DNA of 64,000 nt from Chaetoderma sp. LZ-2023a (lineage: Eukaryota > Mollusca > Caudofoveata > Chaetodermatida > Chaetodermatidae), in NCBI GenBank assembly GCA_034401795.1, contig CM067365.1, positions 11,727,797 through 11,791,796 of the forward strand. The letters are read 5' to 3'. The position numbers and the translations under genes are program-made. This document shows, one piece after another, positions 43,318 through 55,634 of the stretch (positions are counted from its first letter, which is position 1; every line of letters starts with the position of its first letter). A model generated the notes under the pieces. The model searched no databases, was not told where the DNA came from, and saw nothing but the letters and a program-made list of their open reading frames with translations.

Positions 43318-43422
43318 ATGAAGGTAAGCTGTTGAATATTTTGAAACAAATTTGACTGGAAATTGTTGCTGCCACATGCAGCAACGACCTTTAATCAAAT
43401 TAGGTTCAAAATATTCAGGGAT
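43318..43422. mobile_element. hairpin MITE A, clear copy
   Basis: GGTAAGCTGTTGAATATTTTGAAAC, TTTGACTGG, GTTGCTGCCACATGCAGCAAC loop region, then the inverse ending TTCAAAATATTCAG. A near-complete palindrome of about 100 bp. Confidence 0.8.
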
Positions 43423-43429
43423 GAATATT

Positions 43430-44035
43430 ACATAAAAAAGAATATAATGCATTAGCACTTACATGGCATCACTCACTATTGCTTGGGAAGACAAAATGGC
43501 GAGATCACTGTTCAACGTTTACTCGATATTACAAAGCAGAAAATAATTCTGATACAGATACTGTAATGTGACAGGATGTGAATGATAAGGAATCTATACA
43601 CCATAATCTATCTGTGTAATGCAACATTGGAGATGAGATTAGCATCCCTTGAAGTTTCGTTTGCTAGGTCAGTAGTTCGAACAACAAAGGTGAAGCAGTG
43701 AGCGGACGACGGTTGTAGCCACTGACGCTTCGAAAATGCTTTAGTGCATTAGAACTTCAAAACACAGCATGTTGAAATTAAGTAAGATAAAATAATGACC
43801 AGAGTAGATACATGTTTTAGTCACAACACAACATCAAGTCACATGCCAATGTAATCTCTGAAAATCATATTGTTTCTCAGTCATGTGTGGAAAATACGCA
43901 AAGAGCCTACGAAGCCGCCTATGCCGGATTCGTCCATTGCGCTAGTGCCGACATGACTTAGAGAATATGAATACAACTTGTCAGTTTTTTGCACACTTTG
44001 CATTGCGTAATCCACGTTGCAATGGGGAGATCCGA
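43430..44035. other. no feature recognised
   Basis: Unique-looking AT-rich DNA without coding signals. Confidence 0.4.
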
Positions 44036-44345
44036 TATGTCAATCGAGTATATGGCAGCATAATCAATTACGTCACATGTAGGCTGACATCACAAACAAA
44101 ATGTATAATGAATGACGTATCTAGCTCCGTCATGAACATCTAAACGTCCGTCAAGTGTAAGAACTGCATGTCTGATGGATCTACTATTTAAAAAAACATT
44201 ATGTTGAATAGTTACCGTAACAATGGAATTCTAAGAATTTAGGGTGAAAGTATAAAAATCGATCCCATCACGCACAGACCGTGGCTGGAGCTTGGCTATA
44301 GATGGGCGGGGTTTAGCTAGAAATTTGATCCGGATGTTGATACAT
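44036..44345 (-). repeat. R1-related repeat, inverted and partial
   Basis: Shares CTCCGTCATGAACAT, CGTCCGTCAAGTGTA, ATGTTGAATAGTT, GAATTCTAAGAATT and TATAGATGGGCGGGG with 6030-6370. Confidence 0.7.
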
Positions 44346-45710
44346 TAAGCGGAACATTTATTTTTTAGATTAGATGTTCTTGTAACCGGACCTGAAGAGG
44401 CGTTCCAATTTCTTGACGGAAACCCTGTCTTATATTGGCAAAGACACTTCAGAGACGCACACGTATTCATTACGTGATTGCGATAGTGGATGGTGATGAG
44501 GATGACGACGACGACGACGACGACGACGATAGAACTCTGTCAAGAATAGAAGAGATTACAAAGTGGACCGCGTGTACATATTTCAAACTTCTTTCCCGGT
44601 CGTACAACGTTACACAGATAAAGTACTGTGTGAATGTTGCTACATCCTGTAAATTTTCGCTCCTATGGGCGTGGTAAGTGTAGTCTAATTGGCTGTCGAT
44701 CTGACTGCGTAGATACTTTCCGGGTAGGGGGGAGGTTGTATGCCTTCCTCAGGATTCTGTTCAATCAAAACTCACCACCCAGCTTCAACACGATTATTAC
44801 GACAGGTCTACTGAACTATTCCGGACATAACAGTTGATGAGTTCATATCCTAGAAATGTACTATATTAACTAGAACAAGCAATGTCTTCTCTACTCTATA
44901 GAATAGATTAAATTTACCGTCCGCCACATTGGTGCTCTCATCCGGCGTGACAGCTAATGATAAACAGTAATAAAACTGTGCTTAATAATCAGGCTGCAAA
45001 AGCTATATCTGCTGCATCAATGATGAAATGTCATCAAATTTAATAAGTAAATACATACATGTTACTTTAAAATACATTTTGTCTGCAAGTATGTGTCTTA
45101 TGATTGATTAAATGACAGAAAGCTGTTGCAACCATAACACTGTTATACACCGCACACTGAGGAATCAAGAAGGCTGTCATGTCCATAATACTGTTGAAAA
45201 CAAACTATCTACCCGAAAGAGCTAATGTGGCAATAAAGCTCTTCCTAAATTAGCCTATGAAGATATTCTTTTCATAACGTTCTTGCAGCCAGGAATCTGT
45301 TGCACCCACAACGTTGTTGGACTCAAACCTGTTGCGAAAATAAAGCTGCTGAAGTCAAAGATGTTGCAAATAGACTACTGTTACAGAATGGCGTTGCATT
45401 CACAAAGATCTTGGAAATTTTCTGTAAGCAGGTACAGCAATAACCGAAACACGAGTGGTATTAACATCGGTAATAACAATAGTAAAAACTGCACCACCAT
45501 CAGTTGAATGCTGCTGAAGATGTAAAGGTCATGGACAATAACAAATTTCAATTATCCTTCAAGTAACCTAATGTCAGCAATAAATCAGCACTATCTATCC
45601 TTTCTGGGAGTCATATCTATAAACTTGTTAAGACTCTAGTGATAATTTCAAGGCAAGTTTCATTCCAAAATCTAAGCGAAGCCGGCCCCAAAATGAGCCA
45701 AGCCTACATG
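44346..45710. other. no gene recognised
   Basis: A GAC array at 44,497-44,530 produces a short poly-Asp frame. 45,110-45,440 has loose repeats of GCTGTTGCAAC / CTGTTGC. No domain found. Confidence 0.45.
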
Positions 45711-45714
45711 CAGT

Positions 45715-45800
45715 TGTTTTAAAAAAAATAGTTTGATTGACTGTTGCTGTTATTGTGCGTAGCAATAACTTACAGTCAAATTGTTTTCAAAGTTATCATC
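45715..45800. mobile_element. hairpin MITE A-type copy
   Basis: GTTTGATTGACTGTTGCTG ... GTAGCAATAACTTACAGTCAAATTGTTTTC forms an imperfect palindrome. Confidence 0.65.
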
Positions 45801-46178
45801 ATGATTCTTACTATGGCTTGGAGAATTACCACATTAATACTCCTGCTAGGATCAGCATTGGTCTAATTACATGACAGCTGCTGCTGATGTCATTGTCATC
45901 GCCGCTATAAATATTAACATTGTCACTAACATTGGTACCGTCATCGCCATTGCCGTTATAATCATAAGTATAAAATTAAATTATTGTTATCATAATGGTT
46001 GTATTCAGGCGCAGGTGGGTGTTTCTCCGCCCACATCCCAATCCATACAGACCTCGTATGACACCAACTGAACGAAATATATGCTACTCCAACTCACTGA
46101 AATAAAATGTACTGAAATATGAAGTGTACCACAAAGGCTGTTGCTATCCAGAAAGTTGTTGTATTCATAAACCTATTG
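45801..46178. other. no feature recognised
   Basis: Contains a short GCC/ATT-rich stretch with a 66-codon frame of no recognisable family. Confidence 0.4.
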
Positions 46179-46186
46179 ATAATTGC

Positions 46187-46482
46187 CATGACCGGCTCAA
46201 GGCTTAGGCCAACTAGGCACTGACTAGGGCGCCAGATTTTAGCGGGGCGGCAAGAAGGCGTGGGGGTGACTCTCATCACCCAAACTACATGTACTCAAAG
46301 CAAATCAGATTTCTAAAAATTCAACACTTAGGACAAGAGCCATATTTCGCTGTAGAAATGCACGAAATGCCCTCCCAGAGCATCTGGATTTCAAAATATT
46401 TCGGGGATGACCCCGGACCCCCACTTAAAGGGAGGTTATTTGACCTTGCCTAGGGCGGCACAAAACGCTAGGGCCGGCCCTG
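46187..46482. mobile_element. hAT-type MITE (296 bp) with 8-bp target duplication
   Basis: Right terminus reads inward CAGGGCCGGCCCTAGCG, the well-known hAT MITE end; the left terminus CATGACCGGCTCAAGG is a mutated version. ATAATTGC flanks the element directly on both sides (46,179-46,186 and 46,483-46,490), the 8-bp duplication length of hAT transposons. No coding capacity. Confidence 0.9.
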
Positions 46483-46624
46483 ATAATTGCTGCAAGGAGA
46501 ATGCGATTGCGTCCACACTTTTGCATTCAGTAATATGTTGCAAATAATAAAGCTGTTACACTTATTCATTGACCGTTTCACCGACTAATTCCCCATATCT
46601 CATTTTCAAGGCAACCATACAAGC

Positions 46625-46757
46625 AACCTGTTGAAAATTAATCGTACCAGTCATTCCAGTGGTAAAGTTTAAAAAATAATCTCTTTGCTCTTCAAATGGA
46701 CATTTCTCAAGACAACTACAGAAGCCGTTTTTGGCTGATAAGACTGCTAAAGAATTA
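46625..46757. mobile_element. MITE family M, half copy
   Basis: CAGTCATTCCAGTGGTAAAGTTT, AATAATCTCTTTGCTC, GGACATTTCTCAAGAC, GCCGTTTTTGGC and AAAGAATTAA: the right half of the family only. Confidence 0.7.
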
Positions 46758-47640
46758 AATACCATCTAATACAGATTATCTATCAGACTTAATCATTAAA
46801 TCTAATCATTATTTTTAATGAGGAAATACAGCCACAAGAGCCATAACATATGTGTCAATTTGCCAAGGGTAATAAAACAGTCATTTCATTCTAAATTCCC
46901 TAAAAAACTATTTCCAAGAGAGCTAAATATATGAAATATCATATTTATTTTGAAAACATTTTAACTGAAACTCTAGCGAAAACAACTCAATCAAATTGTG
47001 TTAGAAATAATTAAACAGATTCTCGCAATGAGTTAGAAACTCATCATGTGTATTTGTGCAGAATGAAATGAATCATTGGTTCACTATCACACAGCAGACA
47101 GGGAGTGTTGTTTAATGGCAAATTAATGATAACATTTGTGTAGTTTTTGCCGTTGTCATGTTCTAGCTGTCCTTGTATCAAAAATATTAAGCATTTGTCG
47201 CTAAAGATTTGGTATCATTTAAGACACCTATTGTCACATGGATCATCTAGATTTGGTTAAAAAATATCAAGTAATACACACATTGTCACATGGATCATCT
47301 AGATTTGATTAAGAAAATATCAAGTAGTTCTTATGGAGCATCCGGGGTTTAAATTAGCGTGATATGGTTTTTTTACTATTGGTTTCTATAGTGAAGAAAT
47401 TGCTTTTTGGGAGCACCAAGAGGTCGCCCAGTGAATAAAAAACTGGGTACAATGCTTGTTCTAGTTAATATAGTACATTTCTATGGTTTATATAGGTGTA
47501 CATAGTAGTATGCAGCAAAGTATTTACGGTTCTCAGCATAGAAATTATATAGTCCATAAATTATAATGTGGCCAAATTACTATTTTGTGCAAATAACAGT
47601 TTTTTAAACCACTTTGTTTCTACTAAATTTATAATTCTGT
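46758..47640. other. no gene; one 50-bp tandem duplication
   Basis: TGTCACATGGATCATCTAGATTTG...TTAA.AAAATATCAAGTA occurs twice at about 47,234-47,330. Otherwise nothing recognised. Confidence 0.6.
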
Positions 47641-47734
47641 CACAAATGTGTCTAGAGGGACTTACACAGTTCTGACATGTTTGAGACACATAATGCCAAG
47701 AGACAGCTGCTGCACAATGCATACAATGCACCTT

Positions 47735-48080
47735 TCAATTTTAGCTATGCCCCGCCCATCTATATCTAAGCTGTACACACCTCGCTCGTGTTGGTATCGC
47801 GCGATCTCTGAACTCCCTGACTACCAATTTCCAGAAAACAATACAGGTAAGCTGTTGAATATTTTGAAACTAATCTGACTGGGTGCTGCTGCTGCCTAAT
47901 GGAGCATGTTTATTAAATAGTAGAGACATACAATTCATACAAGGTGTCAGACTACTAATAGTTAAAGACGGTCCTAATAGAATAAGTTATGATGTAATGA
48001 TTATGACTTCACCCTAAACGCCGCATAGCTGATTATGACGTCATATAACGTCATTACTCTGGAAAGGCCCATTAACATCA
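47735..48080 (+). repeat. R1 interspersed repeat, near-full copy
   Basis: Same block order as 6476-6830: TATGCCCCGCCCATCTA, GATCTCTGAACTCCCTGACTA, GGTAAGCTGTTGAATATTTT, GCATGTTTATTAAATAGTAG, ACAATTCATACAAGGTGTC, GATTATGACGTCATATAACG. Confidence 0.85.
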
Positions 48081-48610
48081 TGGTAGAGATATCATCAGAT
48101 ATAAAATTAAATCTGTAATTTGCTGTTGCTGCAATTAAGTTAGAAATCTAGGGACATTTAAGATTGCTCAGTGCAGTCAAAGGCAATTACTTATACAAAA
48201 TGTCATTTAAAGAATGATCATGAAAATATGGATTGCCGGTACTATTAACTCATCATATCTATAATGGATTCAGAAAATGCAGCATTGCAAATTAATAAGA
48301 TATAGTAAGTCTACCGAAATGATGGACAAGCCATTACTTGCCAACACAGATTTGGATTAAAGAATGTACAAAACAGATTTGTAGTAGGGTCTGCCTTTTT
48401 AAAACAGGAAACACGGTGCCTACATAAGATTTTATGGAATTCTTCTTGAAGCAGGTAAAAGCGAAGCTTCCATGCATCCATCAGGATACTCAGCATCCTT
48501 AGTAAATGTGCAGCCCCACAATTCAAGCAGAGGTTGTTCTCAAACGTGTACGAGTGGCCAAGATCATAGTGCCAAAATTCAAGTGTTACAAGGAATTGCT
48601 ACAAGCGCGT
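48081..48610. other. no feature recognised
   Basis: AT-rich, then an uncharacterised flank leading into the minisatellite. Confidence 0.4.
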
Positions 48611-48611
48611 G

Positions 48612-51172
48612 GTAAAGGGCTGTTAGATGGGTGGGGCTATTTAGATATAAGAAGAGGGCTCTTAGATGGGTGGGGTTGTTTAGGTATGAAGGGAGGGGCT
48701 GTTAGATTGGTGGGATTGTTTAGGAATGAGGAGAGAGCTGTTAGACGGGGGTTGTTTAGTTATGAAGAGATGGGTGGGGGTTGTTTAGGAATGAGGAGAG
48801 GGTTGTTAGATGGGTGGGGTTGTTTAGGTATGAGGAGAGGGATGTTAGATAGGTGGGATTGTTTAGTATGAGGAGAGGGTTGTTAGATGGGTGGGGTTGT
48901 TTAGTATGATGAGAGGGCTGTTAGATAGGTGGGGTTGTTTAGTATGAGGAGAGGGCTGTTAGCTGGGTGGGGTTGTTTAGGAATGAGGAGATGGCTGTTA
49001 GATGGGTGGGATTGTTTAGGTATGATGAGAGGGCTGTTAGATGGGTGGGGTTGTTTAGGAATGAGGAGAGGGCTGTTAGATGTGTGGGGTTGTTTAGTAT
49101 GAGGAGAGGGTTGTTAGATAGGGTCGGGTGGGTGTTGCTTAGGTATGAGGAGAGGGCTGTTAAATGGGTGGGGTTGTTTAGGCATGAGGAGAGGGCTATT
49201 AGATGGGGTGGGTGGGGGGGGGGGGGGGGGTGGTGGTTGTTTAAGTATGAGGAGAGGACTGTTAGATGGGTGGGTTGTTTAGGTATGCGGAGATGGATGT
49301 TAGATGGGTGGGCTGTTTAGGCATGAAGAGAGGGCTGTTAGATGGGTGGGGTTGTTTAGGTATGGGGAGAGTGCTGTTAGATGGGTGGGCTTGTTTATGT
49401 ATGAAGAGAGGGCTGTTAGATGGGTGGAGATGTTTAGATATGACGAGAGGGCTGTTAGATGGGGAGGTGGTTGTTTAGGTAAGAGGAGAGGGCTGTTAGA
49501 TGGGTGGGTTGGTTAGGTATGAAGAGAGGACTGTTAGATGGTGGGGATGTTTAGGCATGAGGAGAGGGCCGTTAGATGGGGGGGGGGGGGTGTGTGTGTT
49601 GTTTAGATATGAGGAGAGGGCTGTTAGATGGTGGGGGTGGTTGTTTAGGTATGAGGAAATAGCTGTTAAATGTGTGGGGTTGTTTAGGTATGAGGAGATG
49701 GCTGTTAGATGGTGGGGTGATTGTTTAGGTATGAGGAGAGGGCTGTTAAATATGTGGGGTTGTTTAAGTATTAGAACAGGGCTGTTAGATGGGGGGGGGG
49801 GTTATTTAGGTATGTGAATAGGGCTGTTATATGAGGGGTGGGTTGTTTAGCTATGAGGAGATGGCTGTTAGATGGGGGGGGGGGAGTTGTTTAGGTATGA
49901 GGAGAGGGCTGTTAGATGGGTGGGTTGTTTAGGTATGAGGAGAGGGCTGTTAGACGGGGGTTGTTTAGTTATGAAGAGAGGGTTGTTAGATGGGTGGGGT
50001 TGTTTAGGTATGAGGAGAGGGCTGTTAGATGGGTGGGGTTGCTTATGTATGAGGAGAGGGTTGTTAGATGGCGCGGGTTGTTTAGGTAGGAGGAGAGGGA
50101 TGTTAGATGGGTGGGGTTGTTAGGTGTGAGGAGCGGGTTCTTAGATGGGTGGGGGTTGTTTACGTATGAGGAGAGGACTGTTAAATGAGTGGGTTTGCTT
50201 AGGTATGATGAGAGGGCTGTTAGATGCGTGGGGTTGTTTACGTATGAGGAGAGGGATGTTAGATAGGGGGGAGGGGCTGGCTTAGGTATGAGGAGAGGGC
50301 TGTTAGATGGGCGGTTTGTTTAGGTATGACGAGAGTGCTGTTAGATGGGGCGGGGGAGTTGTTTACGTATGATGAGAGGGTTGTTAGATGGGTGGGGTTG
50401 TTTAGGTATGATGAGAGGCTTGTTAGATGAGTGGGGGGTGTTTAGGTATGATGAGAGTGATGTTAGATGGGTGGGGGCGGGGGTGGGGTTGTTTACGTAT
50501 GATGAGAGGGTTGTTAGATGGGTGGGGTTGTTTACGTATGATGAGAGGGTTGTTAGATGGGTGTGGTTGTTTAGGCATGAGGAGAGGGCTGTTAGATCGA
50601 TGGGGTTGTTTAGGTATGAGGAGAGGGCTGTTATATGGGTGGGGTTGTTTAGGTATGAGGAGAGGGATGTTATATGGGTGGGGTTGTTTAGGCATGAGGA
50701 GAGGGCTGTTAGATGGGTGGGGTTGTTTAGGTATGAGGAGAGGGGTGTTAGATAGGGGGAGGGGCTTGTTTACGTATGATGAGAGGGTTGCTAGATGGGT
50801 GGGGTTGTTTAGGCATGAGGAGAGGGCTGTTAGATGGGGGTTGTTTAGGTATGAGGGGAGAGCTGTTAGATCGGTGAGGTTGTTTAGGTATGAGGAGAGG
50901 GCTGTTATATGGGTGGGGTTGCTTAGGTATGAGGAGAGGGCTGTTAGATGGCGGTTGTTCAGGTATGAGGAGAGGGCTGTTATATGGGTGGGGTTGTTTA
51001 GGTATGAGGGGAGGGCTGTTAGATGGACGGGGCTGTTTAGGTGTGAGGGGAGGGCTGTTAGATGGACGGGGCTGTTTAGGTGTGAGGGGAGGGCTGTTAG
51101 ATGGGTGGGGTTGTTTAGGTATGAGGAGAGGGCTGTTAGATGGATGGGGCTGTTTAGGTGTGAGGAGAGGGT
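48612..51172. repeat. 39-bp minisatellite, about 65 units
   Basis: Consensus in two parts: ATGAGGAGAGGGCTGTTAG then ATGGGTGGGGTTGTTTAGGT. Units vary by substitutions and small G-run length changes. Because 39 is a multiple of 3, several frames stay open for 70-270 codons on both strands, giving 13-residue repeats (for example EERAVRWVGLFRY on +, SPLLIPKQPHPSN on -). I treat these as by-products: no start context, no other domain, and frame changes follow indels. Confidence 0.95.
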
Positions 51173-52560
51173 AGGCACACATCCATGCCAACAGTAGACC
51201 ACTCCATCTGAGTTATTCAAGACAGCCATCCTTATTCACGAGTACAGTTGCCATTTGTTTCGTGGTTCAATTCATAACGAAAGTCGGTAGAGGGCTACTC
51301 GAGGAAGGCTACATTCAGATAAATTCATATTTCCTTTGCTTTTGACATATCTGGTGAAACTGCAAGATCATTCCCAAATCTATGCACAGAAAGTCAGAAT
51401 GGGAAGTGCATCAAATGTCTTGTGTGCACTGTTTATAGTTCCAAAAGGTAGAGACGAAAATTGTGATGATCGGAGAAATATCTGATTAATTAGATTTCAG
51501 TCATTAGTGCCAATCAAACAAGATAAGTGTTTGATTCTAGTGTTTGGAGGACGAATCAGTGACCATAACATAGAATTTACCTCTTGACCAATGGTTTATT
51601 ACCACATGCATGTATGCTGACGAGCTATATCAAAGTGAGATTGCCGATAGTGTGTCCATGATGAAATTACTATGATTGAAAGGAACCGCTAACAGAAGTG
51701 GCAGACTACAGTGGACAGCATCTTTTACAATAAACTGCCCTAGTAAGGAATTCCAATCTTCCAATGGGTGTAGGTTCGTGTGGCCAGTTCTAGAGGCTAG
51801 GTTATGGATACTGTATTTGCGTCTAGACCGCTAATAGCATTCTAATAGTATATTATCAATATTTGGAATTTTGACAATATTACAGGTTCCTCACATTCAA
51901 TACATAATTTGGACAAATAGTTCTTAGATCTACATGTACATTGCGCTTTTCCTTAAATAATATGTCACTATATCTGAATACTGTTATTAAATTAATTCAC
52001 AAATAATATGGATATTTAATATGCATGCCCCAGCCGCCGCTCCCGCCCCCCCCCCCCTCCCCCATCCCCACCCAAATTTGGACTCGTACGTCCGTCACGC
52101 AAATTGTATACGTAATGTTTATTGGCTATTTTTAATTATTACAACTTGTTTCTTGGGATTATCAGCAATTTTGAAGTGCTAACGTGACAGTTAATCGTAC
52201 CCTCTAATAACTTATGACCAATGACTAACGATTCACCCAACTAACCCACTTTCAAATTTATATTATATCCGTCCGTTGGTGTCAATTCCGTGCCATATTT
52301 GAGCGTTGACATTTTCACAACCTAAAACAGCTTCCTGCTGTTACAAATATCACTCCTTTCAGTGTTCTGTATTTATATCTGTCTTAAATGTAATTTTAAT
52401 AGTCAACCGTTGAGTTTGAAACGCACATTTATAAAGTGTGCCGATTTTTCTCCTTTAATAATTTATAAATCTCATGTAGTCATTATCTATAAATGCGTAC
52501 AAAGCATATCGTCCTACATTACCGGTGACTAATATATATGACAGTCATGGGCCGGTGACG
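51173..52560. other. no gene recognised
   Basis: Unique-looking DNA. A poly-C/CCCCGCC tract is at 52,040-52,070. No domain-bearing frame. Confidence 0.45.
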
Positions 52561-52619
52561 CAATAGATGGGGAGTTTCCGCACGAGGCAAACCCATCCAT
52601 TACTCATTCATGATCACCA

Positions 52620-52630
52620 TCATCTTATCC

Positions 52631-52661
<31 letters not shown>

Positions 52662-52663
52662 TC
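52620..52663. repeat. ATC microsatellite
   Basis: About ten ATC units. Confidence 0.95.
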
Positions 52664-52842
52664 GTGATCATTATAGTGGTCACACAAGGTCACCTAGTCG
52701 TCGCTCAAGGTCACATTATAACTACCTTTGGGTCAGGTGCATTCTCGGTAGCAAGCCCAATCCGGGATGCATGATGGATCACCAAGATGGCGACGATGTC
52801 TTGCTGATGATCCAGCTGACAACGGCGGCGGCGGCGGCGAAG

Positions 52843-52843
52843 C

Positions 52844-52895
<52 letters not shown>

Positions 52896-52897
52896 GC
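52843..52897. repeat. ATT microsatellite, preceded by GGC array
   Basis: GGCGGCGGCGGCG at 52,823-52,837 directly precedes about 17 ATT units. Confidence 0.97.
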
Positions 52898-53024
52898 CAT
52901 CCTTATTGTTGCTACTCTTGTTGACAGTAGGCCTAAACAAGTTTTCCTACACCAGGCCTGTACAGTACAGCTCAGGTATAATTTAATGTCTTTCCAAACT
53001 ATAATAAAACATCATTCATTATTT

Positions 53025-53095
53025 TGATCATAATTGGATTGGAAGACATTGCTATCTAAGGCAGCGATGCCTTCCAATTCAATTATACACACAAT
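53025..53095. mobile_element. short hairpin element
   Basis: AATTGGATTGGAAGACATTGCT, loop, AAGGCAGCGATGCCTTCCAATTCAATT. Half of it recurs at 8265-8310. A second palindromic family distinct from MITE A. Confidence 0.65.
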
Positions 53096-53995
53096 ATTCC
53101 CCATAGCATTTCTTACTATCTAAAATGTTTCTGTTTTTATTTTGAAAATAGTTTAGTTTATTTCTAAGCAGTAGGGCTAATGTAGCTTGATAGTATAGCA
53201 TCCGCGTGTAGCCGTGTAGCCGACTAGCTGTTTACATCCCCACCAGATATGACCCGCATACCGCCATCAGATAGACAATCATGTTGTCAACGAGCTTGCG
53301 TTGGAAGTAGAGCGTTCCAATATTCACGCAGAGTTCCGGCCAGTCAATGATGCGATGCAGATTTTGAAAACGAGTTTGCTGAAAGATAGACTACAACAAC
53401 AGCTTTCAGCAATACCAGTTTCAAAATCAACACCATTTTCCATGCGAACAACTACGAAAAGTTTGAGTTTTATTGACTTGTAGCGGATAAATGACTAACG
53501 AGCCGTCATCACCAGTCAGTTAGATCTAGAGGATGCGTAACTGGATGCCTGCTGAATTTCTGCAAACTACATATCCCATGGTGTTGAACTCTGGGCATGC
53601 TGAATATTTTAAAAGTGATTTGAGTCAAATTGTTTTCAAAATGTTCAGCAGGTCCAAAGTTAAAATTTAAATTCTCATCTTGCAGCTGTCAAACGGTTAA
53701 AGCCCGATATCACGTGTTCCTGTAGAGCGTGAACATTTCAACGATGGATGACGCGAACGAACTTTATTAAATCTTATTGGAGAACGCAGTCAAATTATCT
53801 TCAAAATAAGCATATTGTTATTTATAAATTGTTAAGAGTTTTGAAGAATTAGCGCAGAAGGTGTTGTACGCAGATTCTCACGCCAGTAGCAACTCGCCAG
53901 CCATTCCTTACATATCAGATTAGATTGATATACATATATTTTAAATATATAATATTATAGATAGCTAATTTAATCCTGTTCGGTGTGATAGCATA
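53096..53995. promoter_or_regulatory. 5' flank of the integrin gene, no clear promoter
   Basis: Includes two imperfect hairpins (about 53,355-53,430 with TTGAAAACGAGTTTGCTGAAAG; 53,590-53,660 with GCTGAATATTTTAAAA ... CAAAATGTTCAGCAG). No TATA box at a convincing distance. TATTTTAAATATATAATATTATAG lies 40-60 bp before the first ATG and could be leader or promoter. Confidence 0.35.
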
Positions 53996-54074
53996 ATGTC
54001 GACCGTGAAACGTGTTTTGATGTTTATGTTACAATTGGTAACATTATTCTCGTATTACTGGCTTTCCCAATCCG
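53996..54074 (+). CDS. integrin beta, exon 1 (signal peptide)
   Basis: The ATG at 53,996 starts 26 codons plus one base, ending TCCG before GTAAGT (phase 1). The product MSTVKRVLMFMLQLV... has a short basic start, a hydrophobic core of about 15 residues and a Ser-Gln-Ser end, a typical secretory signal peptide for a type I receptor. Exon 2 begins in the matching phase and encodes the mature N-terminus, which supports the joint. No transcript evidence is available, and another upstream exon cannot be excluded. Confidence 0.7.
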
Positions 54075-54099
54075 GTAAGTACATCATGGCGTACCATTC

Positions 54100-54470
54100 A
54101 CCACAGCCATAACAACAACCACAACCCCAATCAGGCGTGCCATTCACCACAGCCCTAACCACACCCACAACATCCCATAACCACAACCACGCACCCCCCC
54201 CCCCCCACCCCCACACCACACCCCGCCACCCTCACCAGGCGTGTCATTCACGACAGCCATAACCACAACCACAATCACAACCGCCACCAGGCGTGCCATT
54301 CACCACAGCCATAATCACAACCACAACCCCCAACCGACGTGCCATTCACCACAGCCATAACCACAACCACTACTCCCACCAGGCGTGCCATTCACCACAG
54401 CCATAATCACAACCACAACCATCACCAGGCGTGCCATTCACCACAACCAAAACCACAACCGCCACCACCC
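54100..54470. repeat. intron 1 minisatellite, ~46-bp units
   Basis: About seven units of GGCGTGCCATTCACCACAGC plus a CATAACCACAACCAC run; the first is GGCGTACCATTCACCACAG, only 15 bp after the splice donor. Poly-C spacer at 54,197-54,208. Confidence 0.9.
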
Positions 54471-55000
54471 ACACCCACACCAACACGACCAGAAACCACC
54501 ACCAGCTCCAACACAACGACCACCACTACCACCAACATCACCTACACCCACAACCATCAACACGACCACAAATTCCACCACCACCCGCGCTTGCTCCATC
54601 ACCACGACCACAACCACGACCGCCACCACCCACACCTGCAACCAGCGCCACGACCACAAACTCCACCATTACCACCTGCTCTATCACCACCACCACGATC
54701 ACAATCACGACCGCCACCACCCACAACCACCACTATGACCACAAGCTCCACCACCACCTACGCCACCTGCACCACCGCGACCACAACCACCACCAACAAC
54801 ACCACAACCATAACCGTCACCACCTACAGCCACAACCACAACCGCCGCCGCTTCTGCCGTCGCTTCGTCTGCCGCCGACTCCTCTTCCGTCACGACCACC
54901 ACCACCACCATCACCACCACCATCAACCACCTACAGCAGCAAACAGTTACCAAAGAATTACAACCGCCTCACCCCCACCCAACCTTTAACAGCGATAAAG
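54471..55000. repeat. CAC/CCA-rich low-complexity tract in intron 1
   Basis: Irregular ACCACCACC sequence. Open frames of 80-216 codons on both strands (Thr/His/Pro or Val/Gly) are artefacts. Confidence 0.92.
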
Positions 55001-55004
55001 ACAG

Positions 55005-55634
55005 GCGTGTGAGAGTGGGTGGGGCGGGTGGGGCTGGGGTGGGCTGGGTGGGGTGGGGTGGATGGGTGACGGGTGAGAGATGTAAATCGAGAGAGAAATA
55101 TGGAGAAGAGATGGAGGATGGTAACATAATAAATAAATAGGCCTATATATTTTTATAGATGGATGGAAGGGTAACTAGTTAGGTGTTTCGATAGATCTGT
55201 GGAGAGGTGAACACATGTCATGTCACGGATGGGTGGATGGATGGAAGAATAGACGAAGAGATAGACAGCCAGAAATTATCGTGTAAAAACTGTGCTCATA
55301 TGCGATTGTACGTGCGTGATAACGCGCGCGTGTACTCTAATATAGGCCTATGATTCAGCTCTACATTCGAAGTCATTTCGAAAGTAACGCGCCATCCACA
55401 TCAATAACCGCCTCCCGCGCCTATATCCCCCACCCCCACCACCACCCCACCCACCCACCAAAGCTCACGTATCATCCATAGTAATTAAGGGGCATGCATG
55501 TATATTAGATAATAATTATTCCACTGACTCTATTTCCATCGGAACGCTTTAATGCCTATATTTGTTCAAGAAAATTAATATATTTGGTTGCTGAATCTCC
55601 ATTTACATCCGTCAAGGCTATTTTTTTTAAATGT
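55005..55634. other. intron 1, no feature apart from simple repeats
   Basis: GGGTGGGG tract at 55,012-55,070, GATGGATGG tract near 55,155-55,250, and CCCCCACCCCCACCACC tract near 55,425-55,460. Confidence 0.7.

Noticed and set aside
44435..44677. Acidic 80-aa protein with a poly-Asp run
   Set aside because: The run is a GAC microsatellite and the flanking residues show no domain.
48612..51172. CRISPR array
   Set aside because: The units are contiguous 39-bp repeats without unique spacers; it is a minisatellite in a eukaryotic genome.
54339..55012. Thr/His/Pro-rich frames up to 216 codons
   Set aside because: They arise from a CAC/CCA low-complexity tract inside integrin intron 1 and occur in three frames at once.
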